A DNA stretch of 49,551 nt, taken from the NCBI RefSeq assembly GCF_008806595.1, contig NZ_VZRB01000008.1:1-49551 (forward strand), read 5' to 3'. The notes beneath the pieces were generated by a model that did no database searches, was not told the origin of the DNA, and was given only the letters and a program-made list of their open reading frames with translations. How positions within the stretch are numbered: the stretch's first letter is position 1; each line of letters starts with the position of its first letter. The translations under genes and the position numbers were made by a program. Positions 32,554 through 41,291 of the stretch are shown here, one piece after another. Source of the DNA: Streptomyces luteolifulvus (GTDB lineage: Bacteria; Actinomycetota; Actinomycetes; Streptomycetales; Streptomycetaceae).

Positions 32554-33629
32554 TCGGCATGACCCAGCAGGCTGAGCCGGCGGTGACCACACCGCCGGCC
32601 TCCGGCCCGAAGGAGACCGACGGGCGGACCGCGCAGCGCCCCCTGGTGCTGCGGCTGCTCGCCCGTCCCGAGGTGGGGGTCTTCCTCGGTGCGTTGGCCG
32701 TGTATGTGTTCTTCCTCGTCGAGGCGCCGCCGGTGCGTGACGGCAGCTCGATGGCGAACATCCTGTACCAGTCCTCGACGATCGGGATCATGGCGCTGCC
32801 CGTGGCGCTGCTGATGATCGGCGGGGAGTTCGACCTGTCGGCCGGTGTCGCGGTGATCACCTCCGCGCTCACCGCGAGCATGTTCAGCTATCAACTGACC
32901 GTGAACGTATGGGTCGGCGTGATCGTCGCACTGGCCGTGTCCCTGGGGATCGGCTTCCTCAACGGCTGGATGGTGGTCAAGACCGGGCTGCCCAGCTTCC
33001 TGGTCACCCTGGGCACCTTCCTGATCCTCCAGGGTGTCAACCTGGCGGTGACCAAGCTGGTCACCACCAACGTGGCCACCGACGACATCAGCGACATGGA
33101 CGGTTTCAGCCAGGCGAAGAAGATCTTCGCGTCGTCCTTCGAGATCGGCGGCGTCCAGATCAAGATCACCATCTTGTACTGGCTGGTGTTCGCCGCGCTG
33201 GCCACCTGGGTGCTGCTGCGCACCAGGTACGGCAACTGGATCTTCGCGGTGGGCGGCAACAAGGAGTCCGCGCGAGCGGTCGGTGTGCCGGTGAAATTCA
33301 CCAAGATCTCGCTGTTCATGCTGGTCGGCTTCGGCGCCTGGTTCGTGGGCATGCACCAGCTGTTCACCTTCAACACCGTCCAGTCCGGCGAGGGCGTGGG
33401 CCAGGAGCTGATCTACATCTCCGCGGCGGTGATCGGCGGCTGTCTGCTGACCGGCGGCGCCGGTTCCGCGATCGGCCCGGTCTTCGGCGCGTTCATGTTC
33501 GGCATGGTGCAGCAGGGCATCGTCTACGCCGGCTGGAACCCGGACTGGTTCAAGGCCTTCCTCGGCGTGATGCTGCTCGGCGCCGTCCTGATCAATCTGT
33601 GGGTCAGCCGTACGGCGACCCGGAGGTGA
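32550..33629 (+). CDS. Sugar ABC importer permease (RbsC-like)
   Basis: A 359-residue BPD_transp_2 family permease with about ten helices. [11 protein letters not shown] near residue 91 is the hallmark of ribose/xylose/inositol permeases, and [14 protein letters not shown] is the coupling region facing the ATPase. The C-terminal [14 protein letters not shown] is the family's last conserved loop. The GTG at 32550 overlaps the binding-protein stop; an ATG at 32559 is an alternative. It forms the membrane channel of the importer. Confidence 0.9.
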   Translation: MIGMTQQAEPAVTTPPASGPKETDGRTAQRPLVLRLLARPEVGVFLGALAVYVFFLVEAPPVRDGSSMANILYQSSTIGIMALPVALLMIGGEFDLSAGVAVITSALTASMFSYQLTVNVWVGVIVALAVSLGIGFLNGWMVVKTGLPSFLVTLGTFLILQGVNLAVTKLVTTNVATDDISDMDGFSQAKKIFASSFEIGGVQIKITILYWLVFAALATWVLLRTRYGNWIFAVGGNKESARAVGVPVKFTKISLFMLVGFGAWFVGMHQLFTFNTVQSGEGVGQELIYISAAVIGGCLLTGGAGSAIGPVFGAFMFGMVQQGIVYAGWNPDWFKAFLGVMLLGAVLINLWVSRTATRR

Positions 33630-33633
33630 CCCG

Positions 33634-34548
33634 ATGACTTCCACCAACAAAGCCGGCACCCACGGGACCGTCCTCGAGGACACCGTCGCCGCCCAGGACG
33701 GCGCGATCGTCGAACTGCGCAACGCGGGCAAGTCGTACGGCAACATCCGCGCCCTGCACGGCGTCGACCTCAAGGTCCACCCCAGCCGGGTCACCTGTGT
33801 GCTCGGTGACAACGGCGCCGGCAAGTCAACCCTCATCAAGATCGTCTCGGGTCTGCACCAGCACACCGAGGGCGACTTCCTCGTGGACGGCCGGCCGGTC
33901 CGCTTCAACTCCCCCCGCGAGGCCCTCGACAAGGGCATCGCGGCCGTCTACCAGGACCTCGCCACCGTGCCGCTGATGCCGGTGTGGCGCAACTTCTTCC
34001 TCGGGTCGGAGATGACCAAGGGCCCCTGGCCCGTCCGCCGTCTCGACATCGAGAAGATGAAGCAGACCGCCGACGGCGAACTGCGCAACATGGGCATCGT
34101 CCTCGACGACCTGGAGCAGTCCATCGGCACGCTGTCCGGCGGCCAGCGCCAGTGCGTGGCGATCGCGCGCGCGGTGTACTTCGGTGCCCGCGTCCTGATC
34201 CTGGACGAGCCGACCGCCGCCCTCGGCGTCAAACAGTCCGGCGTCGTGCTGAAGTACATCGCCGCCGCCCGCGACCGTGGCCTCGGCGTCATCTTCATCA
34301 CCCACAACCCGCACCACGCCTACATGGTGGGCGACCACTTCAGCGTGCTGCGTCTGGGCACCCTCGAACTGTCCGCCGACCGCAGCCAGGTCAGCCTGGA
34401 GGAACTGACCAACCACATGGCCGGCGGCGCCGAACTCGCCGCGCTCAAGCACGAGTTGGCCGCCGTCCGGGGTGTCGACGTGGAGGAGCTCCCCGACGAG
34501 AAGGACCTCACGGCGCCGGAGTCGGCCCCGCCCGAAGGGACCTCCTGA
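33634..34548 (+). CDS. Sugar ABC importer ATP-binding protein (single NBD)
   Basis: A 304-residue ATPase with Walker [10 protein letters not shown] (58-66), signature LSGGQ (167-171), Walker [12 protein letters not shown] (around 187-197) and switch His in FITHNPHH. Unlike RbsA-type proteins it carries one nucleotide-binding domain, so it should work as a homodimer. This is common for actinobacterial sugar/inositol importers of this type. The C-terminal 60 residues are acidic and probably flexible. It starts 4 nt after the permease stop. Confidence 0.92.
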   Translation: MTSTNKAGTHGTVLEDTVAAQDGAIVELRNAGKSYGNIRALHGVDLKVHPSRVTCVLGDNGAGKSTLIKIVSGLHQHTEGDFLVDGRPVRFNSPREALDKGIAAVYQDLATVPLMPVWRNFFLGSEMTKGPWPVRRLDIEKMKQTADGELRNMGIVLDDLEQSIGTLSGGQRQCVAIARAVYFGARVLILDEPTAALGVKQSGVVLKYIAAARDRGLGVIFITHNPHHAYMVGDHFSVLRLGTLELSADRSQVSLEELTNHMAGGAELAALKHELAAVRGVDVEELPDEKDLTAPESAPPEGTS

Positions 34549-34577
34549 ACTCCCGCCTGCCACTTGACGCCATGCAC

Positions 34578-34612
34578 GCTCCCCCAAGCTATTCGAGCAG
34601 GGGGGACCCCCC
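34578..34612. repeat. Streptomyces-type G/C-rich hairpin repeat
   Basis: GCTCCCCCAAGCTATTCGAG followed by CAGGGGGGACCCCCC folds as CCCCC..GCT..AGC..GGGGG. Similar mini-repeats occur between Streptomyces genes. It lies between the importer ATPase and the broken TIM-barrel gene and may mark the deletion junction. Confidence 0.55.
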
Positions 34613-34614
34613 TC

Positions 34615-34824
34615 GCCGCACCGTTCGGCCCGGCGGTGTGGCGTGGAGTGCTGTGCGAACCGCCCTCCGGTGTCCCGGAGTTGGGACCGGTGCTGATGGC
34701 CGCCCAGACACTCGGCGTCGAGCTGTTCGCGATCGTCGAGCAGGACATGTCCCCCTGCGAGCCGGAGCGGCCGCTGCCGATCGCGGTGCGCACACGCACG
34801 TTCCTGAGGTCCTGCGGGGCGTGA
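34615..34824 (+). pseudogene. C-terminal remnant of a sugar-phosphate isomerase/inosose-type TIM-barrel gene
   Basis: Codons from about 34618 read FGPAVWRGVLCEPPSGVPEL, later VELFAIVEQDM and RPLPIAVRTRTFLRSCGA, then a stop. This is the final ~68 residues of an AP-endonuclease-2-fold sugar isomerase/epimerase, a family that includes IolE and IolI and is usually about 270-300 residues. The upstream part of the frame is only the hairpin repeat and has no ribosome site, so the N-terminal three quarters are missing. In related clusters such a gene follows the importer ATPase. Whether it was IolE itself is not clear. Confidence 0.7.
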
Positions 34825-34993
34825 ACGCCGGAGTGCCCGCGCGCCCCTGCCGACAGGCGGCGGTGTGTGGGCACTCCTATGCTGGTGGTGATGGCCGCAC
34901 CCGGCCGCGGGTGGGTGATGGGCCCCGCCCGGGCTGTGCCCAGTGGCGCGAGTGTGGTGTGCGGTGCGTGTCTCCTCACAGGGGAGTGGGCCC

Positions 34994-36259
34994 ATGACAC
35001 ACCCGTGCACTCGACCGCGCCTGCGCAGGGTGGCCGTCGTCGCCACCGTGGTGGGGGTTCTGCTGGCGCAGGCCGCGGCCGGGACCGCCGTGGCGCTGCC
35101 GTCCTCATCCGAATCCGCCTCCGTCGCCTCCGCCGCCCGCCAGCCCTCACCGTCTCCCTCCGGGGACGACGTCCGCGAACTCACGCCCGACGTGAAGCGG
35201 GAGCTCGACCTCACCGTGCAGCGGGTCATGAGGCAGGCGAAGGTCCCCGGGGTGACCGTCGGCATCTGGACGCCCGACAAGGGCGAGTACGTGAAGTCCT
35301 TCGGCATCGCCGACAAGAACACCGGCGAGCCGATGTCCCCGGACCTGTACATGCGGATCGGCAGCGAGACCAAGACGTTCACCGTCACGGCGCTGCTGGA
35401 ACTGGTCGACCAGGGCAGCATCAGCCTGGACGACACGATCGACAAGTACGTCGACGGCGTGCCGAACGGCGGCAAGATCACCCTGCGTCAACTGGCCGGC
35501 ATGCGCAGCGGGTTGTTCAACTACTCCCAGGACGAGGGCTTCTTCAAGGCGCTGACGTCCAATCCCAGGCGCCCGTTCACCCCGCAGGAACTGCTCGGCT
35601 ACTCCTTCAGACACCCCGTGATGTTCCCGCCCGGCCAGCAGTTCTACTACTGCAACACGAACCTGATCCTGCTCGGCCTGGTCGTGGAGAAGATCTCCGG
35701 GCAGACGCTCGCGGACTACATCCACGACACCGTCCTCGAACCGGCCGGCATGAACCACACCCTCTTCCCGACCGGCGCGGAGTTCCCCCGGCCGCACTCG
35801 CAGGGCTACACCGACCAGACCGCGAACGGCCAGGTCGAGGACGCCGCGACCTGGAACCCCTCCTCGGCCTGGGCGGCCGGAGCCATGATCTCCGATCTGC
35901 AGGACCTGCGCGTGTGGGCACGCACGGTGGCCACGGGCCAACTGCCCGACGGGGACACGCTGATCAGCCCCGCCACGCAGAAGCAGCGGCTGACGTTCCC
36001 GCCGACGCCGATGCCCGGCACCGGGTACGGCCTCGGGATCTTCGATGTGCAGGGCTGGATCGGCCACAATGGTTCCCTGCCCGGTTACGAGTCCCTGACG
36101 GTCTACATGCCGTCGGAGCAGGCGACCCTCGTCGTGGTGCTGAACACCGACATCGACTACAAGGGCCAGGAACCCAGCACCCTGTTCGGCGACGCCATCA
36201 CACGGATCATCTCCCCGGACCACATCTTCGACCTGCCGGCGCAACCCGCGGCCAGATGA
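34994..36259 (+). CDS. Secreted serine hydrolase (beta-lactamase/D,D-peptidase fold)
   Basis: A 421-residue class C beta-lactamase-like protein. A signal peptide covers about residues 1-35 (RRVAVVATVVGVLLAQAAAG, then TAVALP), with a Ser/Pro-rich linker to residue 60. The catalytic SxxK is SETK at 124-127, the YxN motif is YCN in FYYCNTN, and the third box is HNG in GHNGSLPG. It probably acts outside the cell as a D,D-carboxypeptidase or esterase. The ATG at 34994 follows GGGGAG. It is flanked by a decayed gene upstream and a terminator downstream, so it is likely transcribed alone. Nothing else is evident in 34825-34993. Confidence 0.88.
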   Translation: MTHPCTRPRLRRVAVVATVVGVLLAQAAAGTAVALPSSSESASVASAARQPSPSPSGDDVRELTPDVKRELDLTVQRVMRQAKVPGVTVGIWTPDKGEYVKSFGIADKNTGEPMSPDLYMRIGSETKTFTVTALLELVDQGSISLDDTIDKYVDGVPNGGKITLRQLAGMRSGLFNYSQDEGFFKALTSNPRRPFTPQELLGYSFRHPVMFPPGQQFYYCNTNLILLGLVVEKISGQTLADYIHDTVLEPAGMNHTLFPTGAEFPRPHSQGYTDQTANGQVEDAATWNPSSAWAAGAMISDLQDLRVWARTVATGQLPDGDTLISPATQKQRLTFPPTPMPGTGYGLGIFDVQGWIGHNGSLPGYESLTVYMPSEQATLVVVLNTDIDYKGQEPSTLFGDAITRIISPDHIFDLPAQPAAR

Positions 36260-36281
36260 AGCGCATTGCGCGCACCGCGCG

Positions 36282-36316
36282 CTGCTCCCGCAGGGACCGG
36301 GTCCCCGCGGGAGCAG
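36282..36316. terminator. Bidirectional terminator
   Basis: CTGCTCCCGC (36282-36291) pairs perfectly with GCGGGAGCAG (36307-36316), with inner complementary GGGACC/GGTCCC. It lies between the convergent serine hydrolase and Gfo/Idh genes. Confidence 0.75.
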
Positions 36317-36323
36317 CCGTTCG

Positions 36324-37328
36324 TCAGAGGGAGCGGACCTCGTCGATACGCACCGGCCGGTGCTCGTGCAGCGACAGCGTGCACGCCTCCGCGATCCAGC
36401 CCGCCTCCAGGGCGTCCGCGACCGTGCACGGCGAGGGCCGCCGACCCGCCGCCACCTCGGTGAATGCGGTGAGTTCGGCGCGGTAGGCCTCGGTGAAGCG
36501 GTCCATGAAGAAGTCGTGCGGGGTGCCGGCCGGGAAGGTCACGCCGGGCTCTACGGAGCGCAGCGGCAGCTTGTCCTCCAGACCGACGGCGATGGAGTCC
36601 TGGAAGCCGTGGATCTCCATGCGCACGTCGTAACCCCGGGCGTTGTGGCGGCTGTTGGAGACCACCGCGATCGTGCCGTCGTCCAGGGTGAGGACCGCGC
36701 CGGTGGTGTCGGCGTCGCCCGCCTCCTTGATGAAGTCCGCGCCCCGGTTGCCGCCGACGGCGTAGACCTCGGTGACCTCGCGGCCCGTCACCCAGCGGAT
36801 GATGTCGAAGTCGTGCACCGAGCAGTCCCGGAAGATGCCGCCGGAGGAGGCGATGTACGCGGCAGGGGGCGGCGCCGGGTCCAGCGTGGTCGACCGTACG
36901 GTGTGCAGCGTGCCCAGCTCGCCGCTCTGCACGGCGGCCCGGGCGGCCACGAACCCGGCGTCGAAGCGGCGGTTGTAGCCGATCTGGATCGGGACGTCGG
37001 AAGTCTCGACCGCCTTGAGCACCTGTACGCCCTCGCTCATGGTCCTGGCGACGGGCTTCTCGCAGAAGACCGGGATGCCGGCCTCGACGGCGGCCAGGAT
37101 CAGGCCGGGGTGGGCGTCCGTGGCGGCGGCGACCACCACACCGTCCACCCCGGCGGCGAGCACCGCCTCGGGCGAGTCCGCGACCTCGCCGCCGAACCGC
37201 TCGGCGGCCGACTTGGCGGCGTCCGCGAACGGGTCGGCGAGTAGGAGCGACTCGACCGCGTCGAGTCCGGAGAGGGTCTCGGCGTGGAAGGCGCCGATGC
37301 GGCCGAGGCCGAGGATGCCGATACGCAT
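36324..37328 (-). CDS. Gfo/Idh/MocA oxidoreductase (inositol 2-dehydrogenase-like)
   Basis: A 334-residue NAD-dependent dehydrogenase. GLGRIG (7-12) binds the cofactor, and CEKPVA contains the catalytic Lys91. FRDCSVHDFDIIRW supplies Asp168 and His172, matching the Asp/His pair of inositol dehydrogenases. It probably oxidises a cyclitol or sugar hydroxyl to the ketone. It is the last gene of a minus-strand operon with an SDR and a PhyH-like dioxygenase. The 106-nt gap before it is largely an intergenic repeat. IolG is the likeliest named relative, but substrate specificity cannot be read from the sequence. Confidence 0.85.
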   Translation of the reverse strand: MRIGILGLGRIGAFHAETLSGLDAVESLLLADPFADAAKSAAERFGGEVADSPEAVLAAGVDGVVVAAATDAHPGLILAAVEAGIPVFCEKPVARTMSEGVQVLKAVETSDVPIQIGYNRRFDAGFVAARAAVQSGELGTLHTVRSTTLDPAPPPAAYIASSGGIFRDCSVHDFDIIRWVTGREVTEVYAVGGNRGADFIKEAGDADTTGAVLTLDDGTIAVVSNSRHNARGYDVRMEIHGFQDSIAVGLEDKLPLRSVEPGVTFPAGTPHDFFMDRFTEAYRAELTAFTEVAAGRRPSPCTVADALEAGWIAEACTLSLHEHRPVRIDEVRSL

Positions 37329-37365
37329 GGGTTCCGCTGCTTTCCGTATGTGGTTGCTGTTCGTT

Positions 37366-37428
37366 GCCGGGGCTCTGCCTCAAACCCCGTTGCCCTTCGG
37401 GCCCGTCCTCCATCGCCGGACGGGCTTC
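37366..37428. repeat. Streptomyces intergenic repeat (inverted relative of 179-246)
   Basis: CCGGGGCTCTGCCTCAAACC, later CCCGTCCTCCATCGCCGGAC and GGGCT. It shares GCCGGACGGGCT and CGTCCTC with the reverse complement of 179-246. It lies inside the SDR to Gfo/Idh gap. Confidence 0.6.
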
Positions 37429-37434
37429 CGTGAT

Positions 37435-38211
37435 TCAGTCCAGCCCGCCCAGCACGTTCTGGTCCCAGTCGATCACCGAACCGGTGACCACGCCCGACCG
37501 GTCCGACAGGAGGAAGACGACGAAGTCGGCGATCTCGTCCGGTTGGCCCAGCCTGCCCATCGGCAGCCCGGCGGCCGCCTGTTCGCGCCAGTCGTCGCCC
37601 GCGGCGTGAAAGGTCCGCTGCGTCGCGTCCTCGCCCTCGGTCGCGGTCCAGCCGATGTTCAGCCCGTTGATCCGGATCCGGTCCCAGCGGTGCGCGTGCG
37701 CGGCGTTGCGGGTCAGGCCGACCAGCCCGGCCTTGGCGCAGACGTATGGCGTCAGGAACGGCTGCCCGCCGTGTGCCGAGGACGTGATGATGTTGACGAT
37801 CGTGCCGGGCGCCTCCCGTGCCACCATGTCCGCGACCGCGGCCTGCATGGCGAAGAACGGCGCCCTGAGGTTGATCGCGATGTGCTGGTCGAACAGCTCG
37901 GGCGTCGTGTCCAGCAGCGTCCCCCGCGACGTCAGCCCGGCGGAGTTCACCAGAGAGTCGACACGGCCGTACGCCGCGACCACCTCGGCCACCGAGGTCT
38001 TCGCCCGGCCGGGGTCGGAGAGGTCGGCGCGTACGAACATCGCCTTGCTCCCGGCGGCCGTCAGCTCGGCCACCAGCGCCTCGCCCGGCTCCGGGCGCCG
38101 CCCGGTCACGGCCACCACCGCGCCTTCGCGGGCCGCGGCCCGCGCGACGGCGGCACCGACCCCCTGGCTGCCGCCGTTGACGAGGACGACCTTGTCGTCG
38201 AGAAGTCCCAT
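37435..38211 (-). CDS. SDR-family oxidoreductase
   Basis: A 258-residue classical short-chain dehydrogenase. NGGSQGVGAAVARA holds the TGxxxGxG cofactor motif (first residue Asn instead of Thr), NSAG is the structural motif, and PYVCAKAG is the catalytic YxxxK, preceded by the active Ser in IITSSAHGG. It is likely NAD(P)-dependent, acting on a sugar or cyclitol. It lies 16 nt after the PhyH-like gene and is presumably co-transcribed. ATG 38211 is clear. Confidence 0.88.
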   Translation of the reverse strand: MGLLDDKVVLVNGGSQGVGAAVARAAAREGAVVAVTGRRPEPGEALVAELTAAGSKAMFVRADLSDPGRAKTSVAEVVAAYGRVDSLVNSAGLTSRGTLLDTTPELFDQHIAINLRAPFFAMQAAVADMVAREAPGTIVNIITSSAHGGQPFLTPYVCAKAGLVGLTRNAAHAHRWDRIRINGLNIGWTATEGEDATQRTFHAAGDDWREQAAAGLPMGRLGQPDEIADFVVFLLSDRSGVVTGSVIDWDQNVLGGLD

Positions 38212-38227
38212 GGACGGACGGTTCCTT

Positions 38228-39394
38228 TCAGCTCCGGCGCCGCTCGGCGCAGGCCCGCAGTGCGTCCCGCAGCACGTCTGCGGTCCATGACTCGCGCAGT
38301 GCCCGCCGTACGACGTCGGCCTGGGACGGCGGGGCGAGACCCTCGACCGGCGGATCGCTGTCGAGGTTGGTGGGGAAGGGGTAGCCCTCGGCGCTCGCGG
38401 CGATCACCTGCTCCAGCCACTCCTCGCCCGCGCCCTCGGCCCGGCGCCGGAGCAGCACGGGGAAGACGGCGTTCACGACCGCCTCACGGTCCACCGTCTC
38501 CATCGCCCGACAGAACGCGGAGGAGACCTGGAGGAGGTTGGCCATGCGCCGGATGTCCGCGGAGCGGTTGGTGCCCGCGGCGTGGAACAGCGCGGGGTTG
38601 AAGAAGACCGCGTCGCCCTTGGCCAGCGGGAGCTGGACGTGGTGGGTCTCGAAGTACGCCTGGAACTCGGGCAGTCGCCACGCCAGGTATCCGGGCTCGT
38701 ACGACTGCGAGTGGGGCAGGTACATCGTCGGGCCGGACTCCACCGGCATGTCGCAGTGCGCGACCGCGCCCTGGAGCGTGAGCGCGGGGGAGAGGCGGTG
38801 CGCGTGCGCGGGATAGGCGGCCGCGGCCTCGGTGGACAGGAACCCCAGGTGGTAGTCGCGGTGTGCGGTCTGGGCCCGGCCGCCCGGGTTGACCACGTTG
38901 ACCTGTGAGGTGATCTGGTAGCGGGGCCCCAGCCAGGCGGCCGAGACCAGGGCGAGGACGTCGTTGGCGTAGTAGCCGGCGAACGCCTCGGGGTCGTACA
39001 GGGCGGCCTTCTCCAGGGCGTTCCAGACGCGGTCGTTGGCGCCGGGCCTGGCGAAGTGGTCGCCGGCGCCCGCGCCCGAGGAGCGCTGCTCGGCGATCAG
39101 GGCGTCGAAGACGTCGGTGAGCCGGTCGACTGCGTCCGCCCGGGGGAAGGCGCCCTTGAGGACCACGATGCCGGGCCCGTCGGCGAGGGCGTGGACCAGT
39201 TCGGCCTGGACGTCACGGCGGTCCGCGGCGGCACGGATGCGCTCGCTGTCGTAGACGAGGACGTTCCGTTCCACGGACGCGGCGTACGGGTGGTCGGCGA
39301 GGTCGGTGGTGCGCTCGACGTGCTCACGGAAGGCGGCGAGGTCGCAGTCCCGCTCGGCGAGCCAGGTCCGGCGCTGGACGGAGGCGAAGGACAT
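38228..39394 (-). CDS. Phytanoyl-CoA dioxygenase (PhyH)-family Fe(II)/2-oxoglutarate enzyme
   Basis: A 388-residue dioxygenase. The iron ligands are HRD (His178 and Asp180 in QTAHRDYH) and His271 in FFNPALFHAAG. The 2-oxoglutarate arginine is in the following RSADIRRMANL. PVESGPTMYLPHSQ is another family block. The ATG at 39394 follows GAGAGGAC; the longer frame upstream runs into the promoter. It heads the operon PhyH-SDR-Gfo/Idh and diverges from the LacI gene. A hydroxylase linked to two dehydrogenases suggests oxidative breakdown of a modified sugar or cyclitol; the substrate is unknown. Confidence 0.85.
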   Translation of the reverse strand: MSFASVQRRTWLAERDCDLAAFREHVERTTDLADHPYAASVERNVLVYDSERIRAAADRRDVQAELVHALADGPGIVVLKGAFPRADAVDRLTDVFDALIAEQRSSGAGAGDHFARPGANDRVWNALEKAALYDPEAFAGYYANDVLALVSAAWLGPRYQITSQVNVVNPGGRAQTAHRDYHLGFLSTEAAAAYPAHAHRLSPALTLQGAVAHCDMPVESGPTMYLPHSQSYEPGYLAWRLPEFQAYFETHHVQLPLAKGDAVFFNPALFHAAGTNRSADIRRMANLLQVSSAFCRAMETVDREAVVNAVFPVLLRRRAEGAGEEWLEQVIAASAEGYPFPTNLDSDPPVEGLAPPSQADVVRRALRESWTADVLRDALRACAERRRS

Positions 39395-39458
39395 CGTCGG
39401 TCCTCTCGGTGGCAGGGGCGGCAACGGGGGTCGCCCGGCTTCCGGCGGGCGACTCCGT

Positions 39459-39481
39459 GCTGTCATTCTTGTCAGTACAAA
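39459..39481. promoter_or_regulatory. Candidate LacI operator in the PhyH/LacI divergent promoter
   Basis: GCTGTCATTCTTGTC (39459-39473) resembles the two repeats at 31324-31338 and 31377-31391. TGTCAGTACAAA (39470-39481) is the reverse complement of TTTGTACTGACA, which differs by one base from TTTGTACTTACA at 31335-31346. It lies between start codons at 39394 and 39534. Confidence 0.45.
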
Positions 39482-39533
39482 CCCGTCGAACAACCAGCAG
39501 GAAGCCATCAAAAACCCCTCAAGGAGCCCCCGT

Positions 39534-40568
39534 ATGGGCCATCCCTTCCCGATCCGGGAGATCGCACGTCAGGCGGGCCTGAGCGAGGCCACCGTCGACC
39601 GGGTCCTCAACGGCCGCGGAGGGGTGCGGGAGAGCACCGCCCGGGAGGTCCGGCAGGCCATCACCGACCTGGACCGGCAGCGCACCCAGGTCCGGCTCGT
39701 CGGCCGTACCTTCATGGTCGACATCGTGATGCAGACTCCGGAACGGTTCTCCACCGCCGTACGGGCCGCCCTGGAGGCCGAACTGCCGGCGCTGCACCCG
39801 GCCGTCGTGCGCTCGCGGTTCCACTTCCGGGAGACCGGCCCGGTGCGGGAGCTGACCGGGACCCTGGACCGGATCGCCCGGCGCGGCTCGCAGGGCGTGA
39901 TCCTCAAGGCCCCGGACGTCCCCGAGGTCGCCGCCGCGGTCGGCCGGCTGACCGCGGCGGGCATACCCGTGGTGACCCTGGTGACCGACCTGCCCTCCAC
40001 CGCGCGCCTCGCCTACGTCGGCATCGACAACCGGGCCGCCGGGGCGACCGCCGCGTATCTGATGGGCCAGTGGCTCGGCGACCGGCCCGGCAATGTGCTC
40101 ACCAGCCTCAGCAGCGGCTTCTTCCGCAACGAGGAGGAGCGCGAGATGGGCTTCCGCAGCGCCATGCGCGCCCGGCATCCGGAGCGCATGCTGGTGGAGA
40201 TCGCCGAGGGCCAGGGCCTGGACGCCACCCAGTACAACCTCGTCCGGGCGGCGCTGGAACGCGACCCGGAGATCCGGGCGGTGTACTCGATCGGCGGCGG
40301 CAACATCGCCACCCTGCGCGCCTTCGAGGACCTGGGCCGCGGCTGCGCGGTGTTCATCGCGCACGACCTCGACCACGACAACACCCGGCTGCTGCGCGAG
40401 AGGCGGCTGTCCGTGGTCCTCCACCACGATCTGCGCCAGGACATGCGCGAGGCCTGCCACATCGTGATGCGCGCCCATGGTGCCCTGCCGCCGGCCGGCC
40501 CGACACTGCCGTCGGCGATCCAGGTGGTGACGCCGTACAACATGCCGTCGCAGACGACGACCGTGTGA
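39534..40568 (+). CDS. LacI-family regulator with sugar-binding domain
   Basis: A 344-residue regulator. Residues 7-55 are the LacI helix-turn-helix: IREIARQAGLSEATVDRVLN and GRGGVRESTAREVRQAI. The rest is a periplasmic-binding-like effector domain close to ribose/inositol-binding proteins, with VILKAPDVPEVAAAVGRL and YVGIDNRAAGATAAYLMG. The ATG at 39534 follows AAGGAG. It diverges from the PhyH operon. Shared sequences upstream suggest it may also control the ABC importer and iol operon at 31242-31534. Confidence 0.88.
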   Translation: MGHPFPIREIARQAGLSEATVDRVLNGRGGVRESTAREVRQAITDLDRQRTQVRLVGRTFMVDIVMQTPERFSTAVRAALEAELPALHPAVVRSRFHFRETGPVRELTGTLDRIARRGSQGVILKAPDVPEVAAAVGRLTAAGIPVVTLVTDLPSTARLAYVGIDNRAAGATAAYLMGQWLGDRPGNVLTSLSSGFFRNEEEREMGFRSAMRARHPERMLVEIAEGQGLDATQYNLVRAALERDPEIRAVYSIGGGNIATLRAFEDLGRGCAVFIAHDLDHDNTRLLRERRLSVVLHHDLRQDMREACHIVMRAHGALPPAGPTLPSAIQVVTPYNMPSQTTTV

Positions 40569-40637
40569 CACCTGACGGCACATCGGGGCGCGGCCCGGGC
40601 GTGTTCCCGCTCCCGCGGGTCCGGGCTTCCTACCGTC

Positions 40638-41279
40638 GTGCGTATGTGGAAATCGACCCCCGACGGCGGGCCCGAGCGGTTGCTGGCACTCGCCGACGGC
40701 GTGTACGCCATCGCCATCACCCTGCTCGTCCTGGATCTGTCGGTGCCTCGGGGCCTGAGCTCCTCGGAGTACCGGGACGCGCTCAGCGAGCTCCTGCCGA
40801 ACCTCGGGGCCTATGGGCTGAGCCTGTGGGTGCTGGGGGAGTACTGGCGCGGCCACCGCAGCATCTTCCGGAGCGTGCGGCAGGTGGACGCGCAGGTGAT
40901 CGGGCTGTCCGTGCTGGGCCTGGGGGTCGCGGCACTCGTGCCCTTCCCCACCAAGCTGGTCGCGGAGTACGCCACCGAGCCCGCGTCGGTCGCCATCTAC
41001 GCGGCGGCGGTCGCCGCACTCGGCGCCACCCACCTCGCGCTGCTCCTGGTCCTGGCCCGGCGTCCCTGGCTGCGGGGCGAACCGACCCCCGAACCCGCAC
41101 CCGCTCCGGGCACCACCCTCTACGCCGTCGATCTCGGCAGCACCGTGGTGATCTTCCTCCTCACCATCCCCCTGGCCCTGACGTTCGGATCGGTGGCCAT
41201 GCTGTGGTGGCTCGTCATGATCCCGACCAAGATCGTCATCGGGCGATGGGGCAGGGCGACCACCGGGACGACCGGCTGA
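40638..41279 (+). CDS. TMEM175-family (DUF1211) potassium channel-like protein
   Basis: A 213-residue membrane protein with six likely helices. The N-terminal RLLALADGVYAIAITLLVLD matches the first helix of bacterial TMEM175 channels, where the R-x-x-x-F-S-D signature (here as RLLALADG) lies. Such channels conduct K+ as tetramers. GTG 40638 or ATG 40644 is the start. It sits alone between the LacI gene and a convergent Gfo/Idh gene, and is not obviously linked to sugar catabolism. Confidence 0.8.
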   Translation: MRMWKSTPDGGPERLLALADGVYAIAITLLVLDLSVPRGLSSSEYRDALSELLPNLGAYGLSLWVLGEYWRGHRSIFRSVRQVDAQVIGLSVLGLGVAALVPFPTKLVAEYATEPASVAIYAAAVAALGATHLALLLVLARRPWLRGEPTPEPAPAPGTTLYAVDLGSTVVIFLLTIPLALTFGSVAMLWWLVMIPTKIVIGRWGRATTGTTG

Positions 41280-41291
41280 GCCGGGCTGCCG

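Noticed and set aside
34564..34824. A genuine 86-residue protein
   Set aside because: Its first part is translated hairpin repeat with no ribosome site; only the C-terminal part resembles a protein family, and that family is much longer.
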